From assembly GCA_029532415.1 (NCBI GenBank), contig JAQOTA010000042.1:1116001-1180000 (forward strand): 64,000 bases of DNA. The letters run 5' to 3'. How positions within the stretch are numbered: position 1 is the first letter of the stretch; every line of letters starts with the position of its first letter. This DNA comes from Marasmius tenuissimus. Its lineage: Eukaryota; Basidiomycota; Agaricomycetes; Agaricales; Marasmiaceae. Positions 12,915 through 26,108 of this stretch are shown piece by piece. The notes under the pieces are model-generated. The model was not told the origin of the DNA. It saw only the letters and a program-made list of their open reading frames with translations, and did no database searches. The position numbers were made by a program, and so were the translations under genes.

Positions 12915-13491
12915 TAGGGTTGAGGGAAAAACTTTAGTTTTTGACCGAAAATGTTTTTTACCGGTAAATTACTGTCACGTGGCCAGTCAAAAAGAGAGCT
13001 AAAAGTTTTTGACCTGGAGGCTGGATCACGTTGGCCAGGTATGGGAAAGCAAGAACTCAAATAGCGAACATTGAGGGGCGTAGGCCCGGGATACCCTCTC
13101 AGCTGTGGACGCTGAGCAACCAGCTCGCTCGTGTCAATAAGCAGTGTGAAGCTTGAAGTAGATTGGATTGCCACTCGGAGTGAGTACTGTCAAAATTATT
13201 GTCATCCTGATTCCCCATGGGCCGCATGGGAAATTCACGTCAACGCGTCTCACCTGCCCAATCCAGGTGTAGAGGCAAGAATAAACCCCCCAAAACTCTC
13301 GTGTGTAACGGAACACCTCCCACTACACGTCCTCAGCCAATAACTCGCTGACCTCGCGGCAGCGAGGTAAGAATTTTCGCGAAAGGGAAAGATCACGTGC
13401 TAGTAAATTACCGGTCAAAAACCCCAGGGTATGGCACATGCCGGTCAAAAAATGGGCCAAGAACTTGGCGGGAGTTTTTCACTCAACCCTA
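12915..13491. mobile_element. hAT-type non-autonomous element with 8-bp target duplication
   Basis: The ends are TAGGGTTGAG and CTCAACCCTA, flanked by the perfect 8-bp direct repeat AGTTAGGG at 12907-12914 and 13492-13499. Subterminal inverted blocks follow: GAAAAACT, then TTTTTGACCGG and GGTAAATTACT/GGTAATTTACT near a CACGTG word on each side. At 577 bp it has no transposase. An 8-bp duplication and a YARGG-like terminus are hallmarks of the hAT superfamily. Confidence 0.8.
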
Positions 13492-15029
13492 AGTTAGGGA
13501 CTCAGACCGCAACCCTCCGTAACCCCTCAGGCCTCAGGCGAATCCATCCTTCGTGGGTCCAATATGACTACTGTCGGAACTACAATTGAATCAGAAGCTG
13601 ATAGTCGCTTGCCAATGTGGATGCAATGTTCCATCGTCGACTTTTTCAGCACCTTGATCAAGTTTTCGGCCAAAGAATTGAAGGTTGTTGTCTCAAACCG
13701 TTTCAACAATGTTCAGACTCGTGCAGAAGATTTAGACGCCCACCTTCTTCTGCGCGAGGCTGACCAACAGATATGAGGAACTGGTTCTTTGACTGCTTGA
13801 CTCGTTCTTTAATGACTGGGGTGTCTGAGTTTAGAAAAATAATGCAGAGGAGAGTCGGGGAGTGGCGCGCCTGTGTGCCCTTACGATTGATTTTACATCA
13901 CGTGAACAAGAGTAATGATTTGTAAAACAAGTATGTGCGTCGTATGAGAAGCCCGTTCCTTACAGTTACTTGTAATGAAAGATGACAAGGGTTTTACTAC
14001 CAAGTAATCTACAAAGACAAGTGCGAGTAAATATAAGTAATTAACTACTGGATGTGGACCTTGTGGGACTTTGTATACTGTAGAGTAGAACTGCCTATGA
14101 CTCACGCCGTGCCCGAGTCGGGTAGGTGCTGCAATTTGCTTTACTTGTGAAATCTTGTAGTGCACTTTGGTGTGAGAACTGTGGCATTGTAATTTTCAAG
14201 TGGGGCAAAATGAAGGAGGACGGTATACCAACTTCATCCTCACCGGCTGGAAGCTGCAATCAGCTAAGGCACCCAATCTTCTATGCTGTCTCGCCGGGAG
14301 AAGGGCTCAGGTATGAGTAGGCATTGGGGGACAAACAAACAACTGTTTGGGTGCCCTAGCTCTCTCGCACCGGACCCGGAGTGGGGTCAATGCTCAAGCC
14401 AACACAGGCGCAGGACATAGTACAAGATTGTATCTATTCTACAGACAAAATGAAACTGGGATAAGTGGAAGGGTGGGAGCAAAGAAAGAACCTCAAAGAG
14501 GCTATCGAGCAGATGTGAGATTTGCGAAAGAAAGGACACGAGGGAAATGCGAGTGAGTGTCCAGTATATATACAGGTGCGAGGAGGGCAAAGCGGATGGT
14601 GGCAGCTGCTGCCACCAGAAAACGTGTGTGTGGCATCGCTGTAGACAATGAGCTCGAGCTGAAAGAGGATCGGCCAAAGGCTGGGGTGAGTCAAGCTCGG
14701 TGGCATAGACCTCGGTCAAATGTTTTTGATTGATTCTCAGTTGGTTTATTCAAGGCACAAAATTAGTAAGCAGAGTTTTTCCACCCAATATTCTATCAAT
14801 CACTGATATCAGAGATCAACCGTACCAAAAGGACATGAGATGTTTCACGTAGGGTTCACATGGCCTATATAAAGAAGCGTACCCACTGGGGGCATTTCGA
14901 CGTCAGATTCCACCTGTATGTAACATGTCATATTGTAGTCATATGCAATGTGACCTCCGTGACTCGGAAAAGGACACAACGGGAACTTTCTGGCCACTTT
15001 CTGTATAAAACTGTAGTTTATTATACATA

Positions 15030-15703
15030 TTAGTCTAGGGTAGAATGTGGGACAAGCATTAATGTAAACACAAGGAGGTTGTAGGTGCCAGGTCCAATGG
15101 GCACATGTGATTTGGTATCATTACACTGGCCACCGGGCTGCAGGGCCAATCCTTTGTTTCGGGGCAAGCTCAGTGGCCTGCGCTCGGCACCGTTCAGCGG
15201 CAAGCTTACTAGCTTTAGTCTGGGACTACCATCAATAATCAGCGAGATGGCAATGAGAAAGTTGAAAGGAGTGATTGAGCAATAGAGGCTGGGCAATACA
15301 CCAGCTACAACGATTAAAATCCTCAAGCAATCACTATCATTTTGAAATAAGGCTTTTACGCTCAAAATTTCCGCCTTTGCCGGTCTGCCAGATTTCAAAA
15401 CTGTAAGAGAAGCCAGGACGGCAAGTATTCCGGTGTGACAGCCCCACAACGGCATTGATGATTTGATGTTGATGCCGGAGGCAATCCGGTACAGCGCAAT
15501 ATCTGGAAAACGGGTGTTATTGTCAACTTAAGAGTATCCAGTACCTTCAGACCTATGTGTTTCTCCAAAAATGACGAATAAACCACGTTCAATCCGAGTC
15601 TCACGACCTCGGACAAAAAGACGGGCTTGATACTGAGTTGCTGATCCTGAACTGGGCTGGACCCAATGCCGCTGCTGAGCCAGGGACGGTCTTTAATATT
15701 CAT
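15030..15703 (-). CDS. possible two-exon hydrophobic protein, unrecognised
   Basis: Two minus-strand frames of 102 and 141 codons overlap and can be joined across a short GTACTG...CCAG interval near 15505-15550. The downstream part contains hydrophobic stretches (WGCHTGILAVLASL and a second one around VVAGVLPSLYCS) suggesting membrane insertion. Two different reading frames of the first exon are plausible, so the protein cannot be fixed. No family recognised. Confidence 0.3.
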
Positions 15704-17888
15704 GGTCCAAAAATCCGGAGTATGTCGATGCTTGTTCCCGTACGGCCACTCTCCGACTTCCCTTTGTCCCAGAAGATCAGCCGGCCTTAGCCTGAATTAT
15801 GTGAATCAGACAATACCTTCACGTTAATGCTTGTGCCAGCAGCGTCGCTTTCTGACTTCTCTACTGCTCAGAATGATTGCAGTTTAATACATAAAACTCT
15901 TTGCTTTGGTCACACTATCCTATCAGTTATGACAATGATATGACATGTTACATACAGGTGGAATCTGACATTAAAATGCCCCCAGTGACCGTGTCATTCT
16001 CCTTTTGGTCTATTAACAATATGATAGCCTCGGACCCTCATATCATCCGCCCTGGTCAAGGAAAGGGAAAGATGGATCTCCTATCTATGGAGGTTATAGA
16101 TTAAGGAATCACCGAGAGGGAAACAAGAAGGATTGTGATTAGAGATGCTCCTGCGAGCGCAAAAGGTGGCGGAGTGGTAGCCACTCTGGATACCGAAGGC
16201 AAATCATGGCGCCAACAAACGCCCCTGTCACATCCCTTCACCACAATCTTTTGGTGGAGCGTTGATTGGATTGAGTCGGATGACACTGTCATCTTCTCGC
16301 ACGCGCTTTCGGGTGGTCGGGGGTTAAAACCCGGCCGTCTATGTTAGTGTGGGCCCCTTCCATTGGAGAATAAATGTAGAGAAAAAGTTTTGTAGCCACC
16401 GCGAGGAAATGCCGTTATGCACGGAGTGTGGGGCTCATCTGTTCTGTCTCCTGCTCATGATTCCTAAACTCTCATGTTTGATCCATGCTTTATGGGATCA
16501 CAGAAAGCATTGGCCGGACTGTTACTCTGAACCGATGCTGACATCAGACTTTGGGCATCTTCCTTGACTGGGACATACTCAATCAAGGACCCTGTAACGC
16601 GGCTATGCTCCGCGTGAGTCAGGTCTCGCTAAGCCTCCAAGCCTATCCAAATAATCCCGTTCTATGGCAGTGAAAACGAGTAGTAGAAGGTACACTACGG
16701 TACGGATAGGCCAAAGGGGATGGTGCGAGGGTAAGAAAGACTAGGGTGACTATCGTCACCCGTGACTATAAATACTCCGTCCCGGACCTATGGACCTATA
16801 TAGGTCCGAGCCCTTACAGACCCGGTCATCTCACGTCACGCTCACATCTAGACTCGCAAGCCGGTGAACCTTTGATGGCGTCCAAATATGGTATTGTGGA
16901 GTGTGAGATGAAGTAGGTTCACCTACCGACTGGTATGCTCGGTTCACTTTTTGGCGGGTCGACCATTTGTGACTTTGGACTTAGCCAAATTTCGTTGATC
17001 GACATTTGTCGCGAACAAAAGAATTGTTCCTCACGTTTCCTCACACATGTTAATACATAAAGAATGTATAACCCTGGTTTGTAGTGACTATTACATTCCT
17101 TGGTACCACGAAAAGGTAGAAGATGTAGACGAACCCAAGTTATTGCGAAAATTGTGGTGAACGGCGAAACCGAAGGTGAATAAGTCACATGTGACATGCA
17201 CCAGTAACACGGGAGGAAGGTGGGCACTAAGTAGTACTGTATAACTGCTTTTCTGAGAGGTATTGTGCCTATGTGCATTCGCTGCAGTACACTTAACGGA
17301 GAGATTGGGAGGGAGTTTAAGATTTTGGAGTCTGTTCTGTTGCTGGACTTGGACGTACACAATCAAGTTTTGAGATAGTCACAAGCTAGAAGATAAAGAA
17401 GACAGTAAAAGTGAAAGAATAGCTGTGAAAAATATGCACCGATACGCACCGCAAAGCCCCATGCCATGGTCCAAATAATGTGAATCCTTCAGTATCGGAC
17501 CTAGAATGAAAAGTAGAGACTGTTGAAAGGGTATTCCAGAGAGAATTTACGACTGGCGTCGAGTCTTCGGAGATGTTGATGAGTATGGTGCGGCAGAGGT
17601 CCTGTGTTGCTTCGAGAAAAGATAGATCTCGTTCGAATCTCGTTTCTGAGTTGACAGTAAGGCGACGCCAAGCTAGCATTGAGGTATTTGGTGTGAAGGC
17701 CTAGTTTTCCAGCACATATAGCTCATCAGAAGACTCGGTAGTTGTAGATTTGACGAAAGGGTAAAGCGTGGAGGAAGGTAGAGAAAGGTAGTGGAGGTGG
17801 TGGTTGTGGGGGCAAATTGCGAGTGAGCGGAATTTCACTAAGTCCGTTGTCACAAATGCGTGACACGGTAAAAATTGAACCGAGCATA

Positions 17889-17934
17889 CCAGCCGTTCTT
17901 TTGAACGAGCGCGGAGTTTGAAAGAACGGCTGGT
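17889..17934. other. perfect 14-bp inverted repeat, 18-19-nt loop
   Basis: ACCAGCCGTTCTTT at 17889-17902 (one base shared with the loop edge) pairs perfectly with AAAGAACGGCTGGT at 17921-17934. There is no T run after it and no gene is clearly adjacent. It may be the remnant of a foldback element or an RNA hairpin. Confidence 0.5.
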
Positions 17935-18399
17935 CACGAGCCTAGCTCACATCTACCAGGCGTTGTTTTTTTTTTTCGTTGTGATGCCGCCAGAATCCAA
18001 CGGTACGAAGGTATTCGTTATTCTTAAAATCAAATCAGAGAGAGTCATTGTTTTCGAACACGGGAAGTCATACCATAATCTGGGCTTTGGATATAGGTGG
18101 AGTTAGTACACGAGATGAAAGTTTTAACACTGAACCGTACATATTTTTGATTGAGGTGAGGTCAGGACTGGATATTAATCCACAGTCAGGCCGATACGGG
18201 AAAATCGGAGGCTCGAAGTGCCCCCGATCGATGTAGATTTGGTTCATATCATAATTCCCTCTTCCCGTCTCATAGACGCGGATAGCTCTATTCTAACAGC
18301 GCTAGCAGAAGCACAACCCTAAGTCATTCGCTCCATCTACAAATATAGCCAGCGTACCCGTACCACTTGAAAATACAACGACGGAGAAGGAAACCTGAT

Positions 18400-20899
18400 T
18401 AAAGATAGAGAGGAGCATGTGGCCGGTGGGAAAGGTACTGTATGTAATATATGAAGAAGGAATACTGACCTATTTTATTCAATTCGTATGGGGCTTTTGG
18501 TGTGACGAAAAATTTTGCCGGTGCAAATTCGTATGGTGGACAAGTGACCGGTGACAAAGATGAAATTCGTATGGAGCTTTCAGGCCACCAGTCACTAGGA
18601 GAGAACGAGTGAGGAGAGGGATGACGGGTGTGGCTGCCGCAAGCAGAAATCCGCGAAAAACACCTGATTTGGGCCAAAGAATCCTGAAAAAGGTAAGTTT
18701 CTCCGTTTTTAAGCTCCTCCGAAATTTGTCACATATTGAGACAATTCGTATGACCCCCTGTGACTGGGTGACCATACGAAAAACTTTCGTATACCCAGGG
18801 GCCTGTGACGTGTGATATACGAATTGAATAAAATAGGTCAGTAATCTGAAGGTCTGGTTGTCTTCAACCCCAATAGCTGAGGCACCAGTGGATCCTCGAG
18901 TATCCGCCCCGTGCTTCCATCGGTATCAGCAGTCCCGATAAAAAAGAGCAGCCTCTGGCAATGGCAATGGCGAGCGCTGTATATGGTGGGATGTAGGACT
19001 TACCAAAATAACGAATACAGCCTGCTCCCTTCGTCAGTATAGGGCCGCCAGCAATTGAACGAGTCACGGTGAAGAAGAGGGGCCGGGTGGGTGTACGGAG
19101 CTGGACGTTTTAATAGAGTGGTATTTTCATCTGATGCCCACGATGCTGAAGTAAGCTCAGTGCTGCCTGAGACTCGCATAAAGGTGAGACGGGGCGAAAC
19201 ACGGGACAGAGAGCAAAACGTATGCGTAATAATCGCAATCAACCCAGCCCAAACTCCGTCTATTATTCACATTCGTCATCTCACAGCTGAAAGTTGCCCA
19301 CTAATCGCAATGCTCGTTTATCCTCCATGCTTCCTCCATTTAAACCGGTGGCTGGCGAATATAGTTCCTGAACCCTAATAACAATAGATCTGATGAACAA
19401 CGCTGAACTTGTCCATCACGACGAGGGTACGGCAGTCCATAAGCCAGTCTTCATTCGTGACAATTTGCTACCACCAATCTGATACGGCAACAACGTCTTC
19501 CTTCCAATAACATCGCTCGTTTCACGGCAGATACGATCCAGATAGTAATACGGTTAAGTGAATCGACTTTGGGAGGCCATGTTGGCCTTGCAGCCTCGGG
19601 AATGTTCGGAAAGATGGCTGCTCCCCGAGTGTCGCTTTTAAGCGACCCGTAGATGTCACTAGATCGAAAAAACTAGCTGAAAGGAACATGTCTTGTAACG
19701 TCACGAACATACCCGACGTGGGGTACGACCTACAAAGTTGAGGCTCGAGAAGGAAAGCTGCCTGCGTGACTTAGAGGGGAACACAATTTCGGAACGAGGA
19801 ATTCGGATTGAAAACGATGGAGAGCCCGCTGAAATACGAAAGGGTCACGTTCCCAGCGAATATGCTGTTCACGGATCCATGAGAAGTATCTATACAGCAG
19901 GTGGGCGGCGAGCATGAAGATAACCAATCCATCCACATATGTAAGCCCAGCCAAACCCTTCGCGAGGCGAGAAAGACGAAGCGTGACCGAGTAGAGGCAT
20001 GGCTCATGCGAATGAGGGCCTCGTTCCCCAATGGCTATCCCAACCGAAGAATACGAGAGTGCCAATGAAGGAGCTAATCTTCACGTTGTTTTGATGGTGA
20101 TAAGTCCCTGAATGATTGGTCTTGCGAGACGTCCAACAAGACTGAGCGGAGCTATGCATACAGTCCAGTTTACAACCGTAGCAGGAGAAGAGAAGAAGCG
20201 TATATCTCAAAGCTATAACCGTTCAAAGTCTCTTGGGGAGCAACGGCAATGGGATTGGACATCGCCCGCCTGCGAATGATGGAGGTCGAATAGACCCATT
20301 GGCCCTTAGAGTGTAACGAGGGTATAATAACGAGGAATAGACACGCAGCGTTGGGTAGTGTCGCAGAAATGGTCCTATGTCTGTGAAAATATCTATACGC
20401 TGGGTGTCGGTATGGATGCAGAAGGAAACGTACCTTCAAATGTCAGCAGTACTCCTATGGCCACCTCACACTTCCTCTCAAGACTCACACTGTCCAAAAT
20501 TCTTTGAAACCCGAGGCCTGATGCTGGGTAAGTGCAGGCTAAAATCTAGGACCGCGGGCAGCAATAAATTGAGCTTACAACGCATAGGGTCGATAGGAGA
20601 AGCGAGAACGAAGGGAACGGGTGGAAGGGGGAGAGAGAGATTGAGACAGGACGTGTCCCACCTCAACATCGATCAACCAATGTCCATGAATTGACCTCGC
20701 ATAGGTGTAAAACAGTGGGGTTATGGCGACGGCGTTTGAAATGCCATACCCAAATCCTTTTAAATTCCATCGCTTGATTTGTGTCGTTTGACTGTCAGCT
20801 ATGGTAAGTATATCACGCGCATTCAAAGGTCCTCAGACACTACTCACCAAAAAAATCGATCGGGAAGGGGTAGGGAGTAGTTATAGAGGGAGAGACCAT
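18400..20899 (-). CDS. array gene G1, membrane-protein-like, structure incomplete
   Basis: First of a family of paralogous genes repeated through the array (others start at 29389, 34094, 35073, 48459). Exon 1 starts at the ATG at 20899 and reads MVSPSITTPYPFPIDFF; a GTGAGT intron (20847-20799, 49 nt) joins it in phase to an exon with a hydrophobic segment ending AVAITPLFYT. Later frames with similarity to the other copies continue to about 18410, but they shift frame between copies and I cannot splice a full protein. The 3' part is interrupted by a 377-bp miniature element at 18465-18841. It may be a decaying copy. Function unknown. Confidence 0.35.
18465..18841. mobile_element. miniature inverted-repeat element, TA target, Tc1/mariner-like
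   Basis: The 25-bp terminal inverted repeats start CTGACCTATTTTATTC at both ends, flanked by TA (18463-18464 and 18842-18843). Inside, ATTCGTATGG-type words recur at about 18482, 18527, 18565 and 18744, and in inverted form near 18772 and 18817. At 377 bp it has no transposase. The paralogous G copies at 32.09 kb and 46.47 kb lack the insertion, confirming the boundaries. Confidence 0.8.
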
Positions 20900-21086
20900 G
20901 GAGGCGAGGAGGGAAGAGAGGCCTGCGTTCTGGGACCCGAGATTTGCCGGCCGGGCGAAGAGACTTTAGGGCCGGTTGATCAATAACTTCCACGTGTTTC
21001 TATCATCGTCCGCTCTCCCTTAGCCTAGCGTTCATCTCAGTCCGGTACAGCTCCTAGCGTCGAATTTATAGCCTTTTGAGAGACGG

Positions 21087-23890
21087 ATGTCACAATCACG
21101 AGGGAAAGGGTATATCGAATATATCTTCAGGAAGGGGGCGGCGCGGTTGAAGAAGTGGGAGTCGAGGCAACACCACTCTAAATTTAGCATCCTTCGACCA
21201 AAACCTCTTCCAAACCACTTTCAACCTTCAACCTCTCCTCAAACACCTCCAAATCCACCTCAATTCGCCCTCAAACCTGTCTCTACCTTCCCCAAAGAGT
21301 GGCCCAAACATCTCCGAAGACGCCGATCTCGCCATCCTTTTACCAACATCTATTTTTCTATATATCGACAAACCGCAGAATGTAGCATCCATTTCCCAAA
21401 GGGTTGTGATAAGGTGTTGGACCTGTTGAATCACTCGCGTGTCGACCAGCGTTGGTTTGCCCAGGAGTCAATTTGTGCGTCTTTTGAACTTGAGATTGAC
21501 GGAACCTTGACTACCTCCATAGTACTAGTAGGCTCTTGGCTCCCTACCGAATAGCAGCCCGAGATATTAGAGCTCGAGTCTAGGGCTTGTACGTTCCCTT
21601 ACCAAGGATAATGCTGCCTTTGCACACTTTTTGGGCTTCGGGTATGTTTTGTGATCAAATATTCTCGTCAGGTTGACAGTACAGTATTTTTCATGCGTAG
21701 CGAAAGTTCATTTACGGTCTTGTGGACTTCGATTTTATCTGTAGTATTTCACGAGGGGTTATACATTTTTAGAAAGGTCCGCTGGACAAGCCCTCACTCA
21801 ATGCTGAGCTCTCCTCATCTCATCGTCGCGGTCAGCATATATCAGACTGGTTTACTGATACGGCACACCAGATTCTTTCTCTCAACACAATTCATGTGTG
21901 AGCTATTGATGGGACTAAATTTTGCCGTGACTCCCAACGACTGATTGTATCTCCACGAGACCTCGCCAAAATGCTGCATTGATAATGACACTGGCTGCTC
22001 ATCATTGTCAACAAGCTCTTTCCTGCCTTCTCCAGCCCGTTGCTACGTCTCTTGCTGCATCTGGAGCCGCCGTCTCAGATTCGACCATGGTGGCCGCTAG
22101 ACATAGTCACTCTGAGGTTGGGTTCCCGTATCTTGAACAAACGCCGATCTGTATGTCTCCTCGGATACTCGTCGGTCAATGTTGACGACTTGAGTCGTGG
22201 TTTTTCCCCCTTCGTCACAACTGCAACAGCAATATGAATCCCGTCACCTCGCAAAGTTGATCAGAAAGCTCGACTCGTCGTCTCCCTGGGTCTGATCAAC
22301 ATGGTTTCGGCCCCCATGATGGTATGGATGTTCTATGGTGTGTGCACTATTTCCCTACACCGTCAACACCATGCTCAGCTAGTGTAAGTTGAGCGTCTGT
22401 AAAACAATGTACCTCAAGGAAAAGGAGGGGAAAGGAGGAGAAAGCCCCATCATCTTCTGTCGTGCCAGCTATGCTGGGCTACACTCGGTCGCTCATGTTT
22501 CTGTGCTGAGGGCCTCGATACATGTTCAGAATCCTCCTCTAACAACATCCGAGCAGAGCCCTAGAAGTCAAGAACAAGCGGGATGAACCAGCCCAATCGA
22601 GAGCAGGCAAATGGTACGTGTGATATTGCTATGCTTTTATGTCCCAGCTGATCGGAACTTTCATTAGTATACATCCACCATTTGTTATTGGCCGATAGCA
22701 AGTATCTACGACGCTTGTCATGACCATGTCCTCGCTCTTCGAGGCTTTCAGGGTTCTTTGATTGGTACCCAGAACACAATCATGAACTCAAGTGGTGCGC
22801 AAGGCGCGCGATCATATTGATCTACGTCACCTCAGAATATCGGTGGTTCATGCCCATCCTGTGCCAGTGTTCGGCGAAGTCTTTACGTCTTTACCTGTCT
22901 AGAACGTCTGTCGTTGATACTGCATTGCGTAAAACCAAGTAGAATCGAGTAATCCTCATCGCCGATGAGTTGAATATGTAATATATCTTTTGGTCTCTTT
23001 AGTCAGGCCGGGCTCATATGATCTCTTAAATATGAACGTCACGGCTTGATCTACCACTATCTCTTTGTCGTTCGCAGCACCCAACGGTACTTATGAGGCA
23101 GCCTACTGAACCATTCATTTGCCGCCCGAATTATGCTCTCTACTAATGCCAGATTTTCAGGTACGTGTGCGCTATCCCGTTGACGTCGATTTCCGTGCTG
23201 ATCAAAGTACCTTTAGAAATATAACAGCTCGAAGCATACCGTGAGGTAGTACTTCGGGTCGTACCGGGGGAATTGGATGGAGAGAAACCGCGATGGCCTA
23301 ATATCCAACTCGGATGGGTACCTCGGTTTTATTTCGTCTCGGTGTACTGTGTCTATCCCCTAGCCAGCGGCGACCTGCGATGTATCATTATCAATCATGT
23401 ACGTGGTCGCTATGCCGACACCTAGTGCTTTCATTCTTGTCATTATTTTAGGGGGAAATACAATTACTTGACTATACCTCGTGTATTCTACCCACTCTTC
23501 AGGATGGCTTCGAATCCCCGAACCACAACTAGCCATGATAGGTTGCTCGCCCTCCACATATGCCAGCCTCTGAATGGCCATGGCGGTAAGTTTTATGGCG
23601 ACAACCCGAAGCCGCTGCACATGCATCGTCGTGAAAAGCAGCCTGCTGGTGACCCGTTCTTAGCCGTATTGTTCACTGGAGAATAAGGTAATAGTCATTC
23701 TGCAAAACAATACAAATAGGGTTTCGTGAGGAAACAAGAGCAAGTACACGTTTGGAGTCTACAAATCCCGAGTATCAACCAGATCCCATTCATCTGGAAC
23801 GTCAGTGGGGCCTCTCGAGGTCACAATGTCGGAATTTCTTCTCTGTTGAGGCTCGGCGGAAACGGCTGATGTCTGTTCAGTATCCTTATG
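21087..23890. other. R1 section without a firm gene
   Basis: A 155-codon plus-strand frame at 21087-21554 is present but its duplicate at 35261 is frameshifted and split by the transposon, and its composition is repetitive, so I do not call it. 21.6-23.8 kb matches 39.4-42.3 kb, with fragments that look exon-like in both copies (around 23.17-23.65 kb) but without a consistent splice model. Confidence 0.4.
21363..21364. other. empty target site of the 3.65-kb Tc1/mariner-type element
   Basis: The local sequence TTCTATATATCGACAAACC in this copy corresponds to TTCTATATA + element + TATCGACAAACC in the duplicate at 35531-39200. The TA here is the dinucleotide duplicated on insertion. This is a direct paralogous empty-site comparison. 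Confidence 0.85.
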
Positions 23891-23899
23891 TGTAGGTAT

Positions 23900-26108
23900 T
23901 CACAAAATATTCGTACCGTTCTTCTTTGTCCAGAGTCCAAAGCCTTTGCCCAGGAGAGCAGGAATCGAACACTTCTCTTCATGGACAACTTCAGATTTTG
24001 TAGGCATATCTATGAGTGAGAATGTTGATGGGGAAGCAAGTTGAGATCTCGAGGAGGGCATTTCTTCGTCACCGGAGTCTTCATCATCCGAGTCTTCAAG
24101 CTCAGTCATCCTTCTATCATGAGGATCACCTGGGGCAAGCATTAAGTTGTATTGGAGATAGAATAAAAACAACACACACCTCGTATCAATGCGGGATAGC
24201 CGTGATCGCGAGCATATTGCTTGCCATTGGACTCGTAGCCTTTCTTGCGCAGATATGTTTTAGCAAGCTCGTACTCGTACTCCCCCCACCATGACCCAAT
24301 CCGCTCCCAAACTTCCAGCTCAGGTATCCCATATTTCTCCCAGTCTTTCTCTGAAATTGTAACCATTCCTTCCGGGTCCGATGTCCAGTAGAATAGAGGA
24401 TTGGGCAAGGGAGCCTGTACACAGTACGTTCCATTGATGTGCTCGATGCAGAGAGGTGGAACAAAGAGGTAGGCACAGGGAGATGATGTGTGGTTATAGG
24501 GAAATTTGGCGGTGAGGGAGAATCCTACTTCATCAATGAGATCTGGATATAGATATCAGATTGAGGTGAATAATCAAGGTAAATAGTCAAAAACTTACAG
24601 ATCCAATCACTGACCATCGAGGAGTCATGCTGACTGAGATAAGCCCCCCGGAGTTGATCTCGGTCCTTCAACGGAAGACGCAATGAGAAGCGTAGATTGA
24701 TTCGAGCCTCGTGGATGTTGGACGATTCAAAGTCCACCCGTGAGCATACTGCATTGCTCAGTAAACTATCGGATGAGGAGATGGATGTGGGCGCACCTTT
24801 TCCAGAGTAACTTGCCTTGATGTTGTGGCTGCGAGACTCAAAGTGCCATTCGGGAGGCGGAGTGGAAGGAAAGTGAGCAAGAATATCACTGTACCTCCCG
24901 ACAACCGCACCAAAGGTCAGGAGGCCGTGTGGTGCATAGTTTGACAGGTCATCTTTCCACGTTTTCTCAAAAGACGCAATCAGGTGCAACAGGCTACCAA
25001 AAGTGCGCTCGAAGTAGGCGGTGATGTCATCAACATCAAGTTGGGGACGAGTTCCTTGGGGAAGTGGGGTCAATGGGGTCAATGAGGAGTCAGAATAATG
25101 ATTCTCCCATTGTTCGATGGAGGTGGAAGCCGGGTCGTAGAGCCAAGATCCGGCGTTGAGATCGAATGTCCAGTCAGACTTGCTGTCCGAAACCTGGTGT
25201 GCTATATTTAGCCGGGCACCACTAAACACAGCCAACTCACTGAAACTGCCAGAGACTCATCGGCACGGAGGGCCCGGATTGCGACTTCCTGGAGACACTG
25301 TCAGCAGGGAGTGGGTAGAAGAGTGATAAGCGTACGCATGTATAACCTAGGTAGAAATAAACCAATCCATCTTCGGGATATCGCCTAAAAAGCTCTCTTC
25401 CATTGGCCAGCTCTGGGTCCCTGCCCAGTCAGCCGCGTTTGACAATCGGCTTGGCAAAAGCTGTCGTACCTTCGTGCAAAAGAATTGTGGGTGTCTCTGC
25501 CGCTACTAGTCCCAACATCTGAGCAAATCGCAGCGACCTAGATGCAATGAATGAGGTGGAAATATCCAAGATTTGGGCCAGATCGACCCCCACCTATTGG
25601 TTGAGTATGCATCGTAGAACTGCTTCCACACCTTTATGGGCTCATCAATCCCGGGCTCAGTCTACTAATGATCAGGAGAACTCACGAGGTGCATGATATC
25701 GTTGTCTTTCCTATCAATTGGCTCAACCGTAACCGTGGTGAACGTTCGATAAGGCAGCTGGGCTATTTCTACCGTTTGATATCTCTTTCTAACCCGCACC
25801 CGCCTCATTTCACCCCGAAATGGATTCGTGCCCCTCACACGGAGGCTCCCGTCCACCGAATAAGCCTTGCTCCGGAGTATCAAGTCACCCAAGAAGAATT
25901 CTCTGAACAGATCTTGCCGCGGCTAAGTGAATTTCAGTACAATGACCACTGGCAAATCACTCGAAGGACATACCATGAGCGCATCCCTTACTTGTCCCTC
26001 GCACCTTCCAGATTGACATTGGACATTTGTAACGTTCCCAGCAATATGCGTGAACTGCTGACTGCCAACAAAAGCGAGGTTGTGCGCGCGTTCAAAGAAA
26101 TTAGACAT
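23900..26108 (-). CDS. conserved protein of unknown function, eight exons, copy A
   Basis: Exons by GT-AG boundaries, read on the minus strand: 26108-25974, 25922-25686, 25593-25470, 25412-25363, 25297-25241, 25193-24599, 24542-24180, 24129-23900; introns are 47-92 nt. The sum is 1791 nt, divisible by three, giving 596 residues. The N terminus (MSNFFERAHNLAFVGSQQF, then a TH-AGNVTNV stretch) resembles the F..A..L.F.G..F....GN segment at the start of many agaricomycete proteins. Then come an RMRR-type basic segment, a hydrophobic helix-like part (VGVDLAQILD...), an acidic middle, a Trp/Tyr-rich part near 24.3 kb and a Ser/Asp-rich tail with ELEDSDDEDSGDEE. No catalytic motif or signal peptide recognised. 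Several boundaries were decided by the duplicate gene at 42370-44606, which has the same eight exons. Function unknown. Confidence 0.75.

Larger units (their letters stand above)
13500..18400. other. mostly non-coding interval
   Basis: Apart from the low-confidence two-exon gene at 15030-15703 I find nothing recognisable. Features noticed: a GGTGGCAGC/GCTGCCACC palindrome near 14595, a perfect palindrome GGACCTATATAGGTCC near 16793, and a strong hairpin at 17889-17934. Short frames at 16.1-16.6 and 16.9-17.7 kb show no motif. Confidence 0.4.

Noticed and set aside
16160..16345. Possible tRNA at GGTGGCGGAGTGGTAGCC
   Set aside because: Resembles a D-arm only; no T-arm or acceptor pairing was found at the right distance.
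21087..21554. 155-codon plus-strand frame in R1
   Set aside because: The duplicate is frameshifted, and the composition is repetitive; no intron or motif support.
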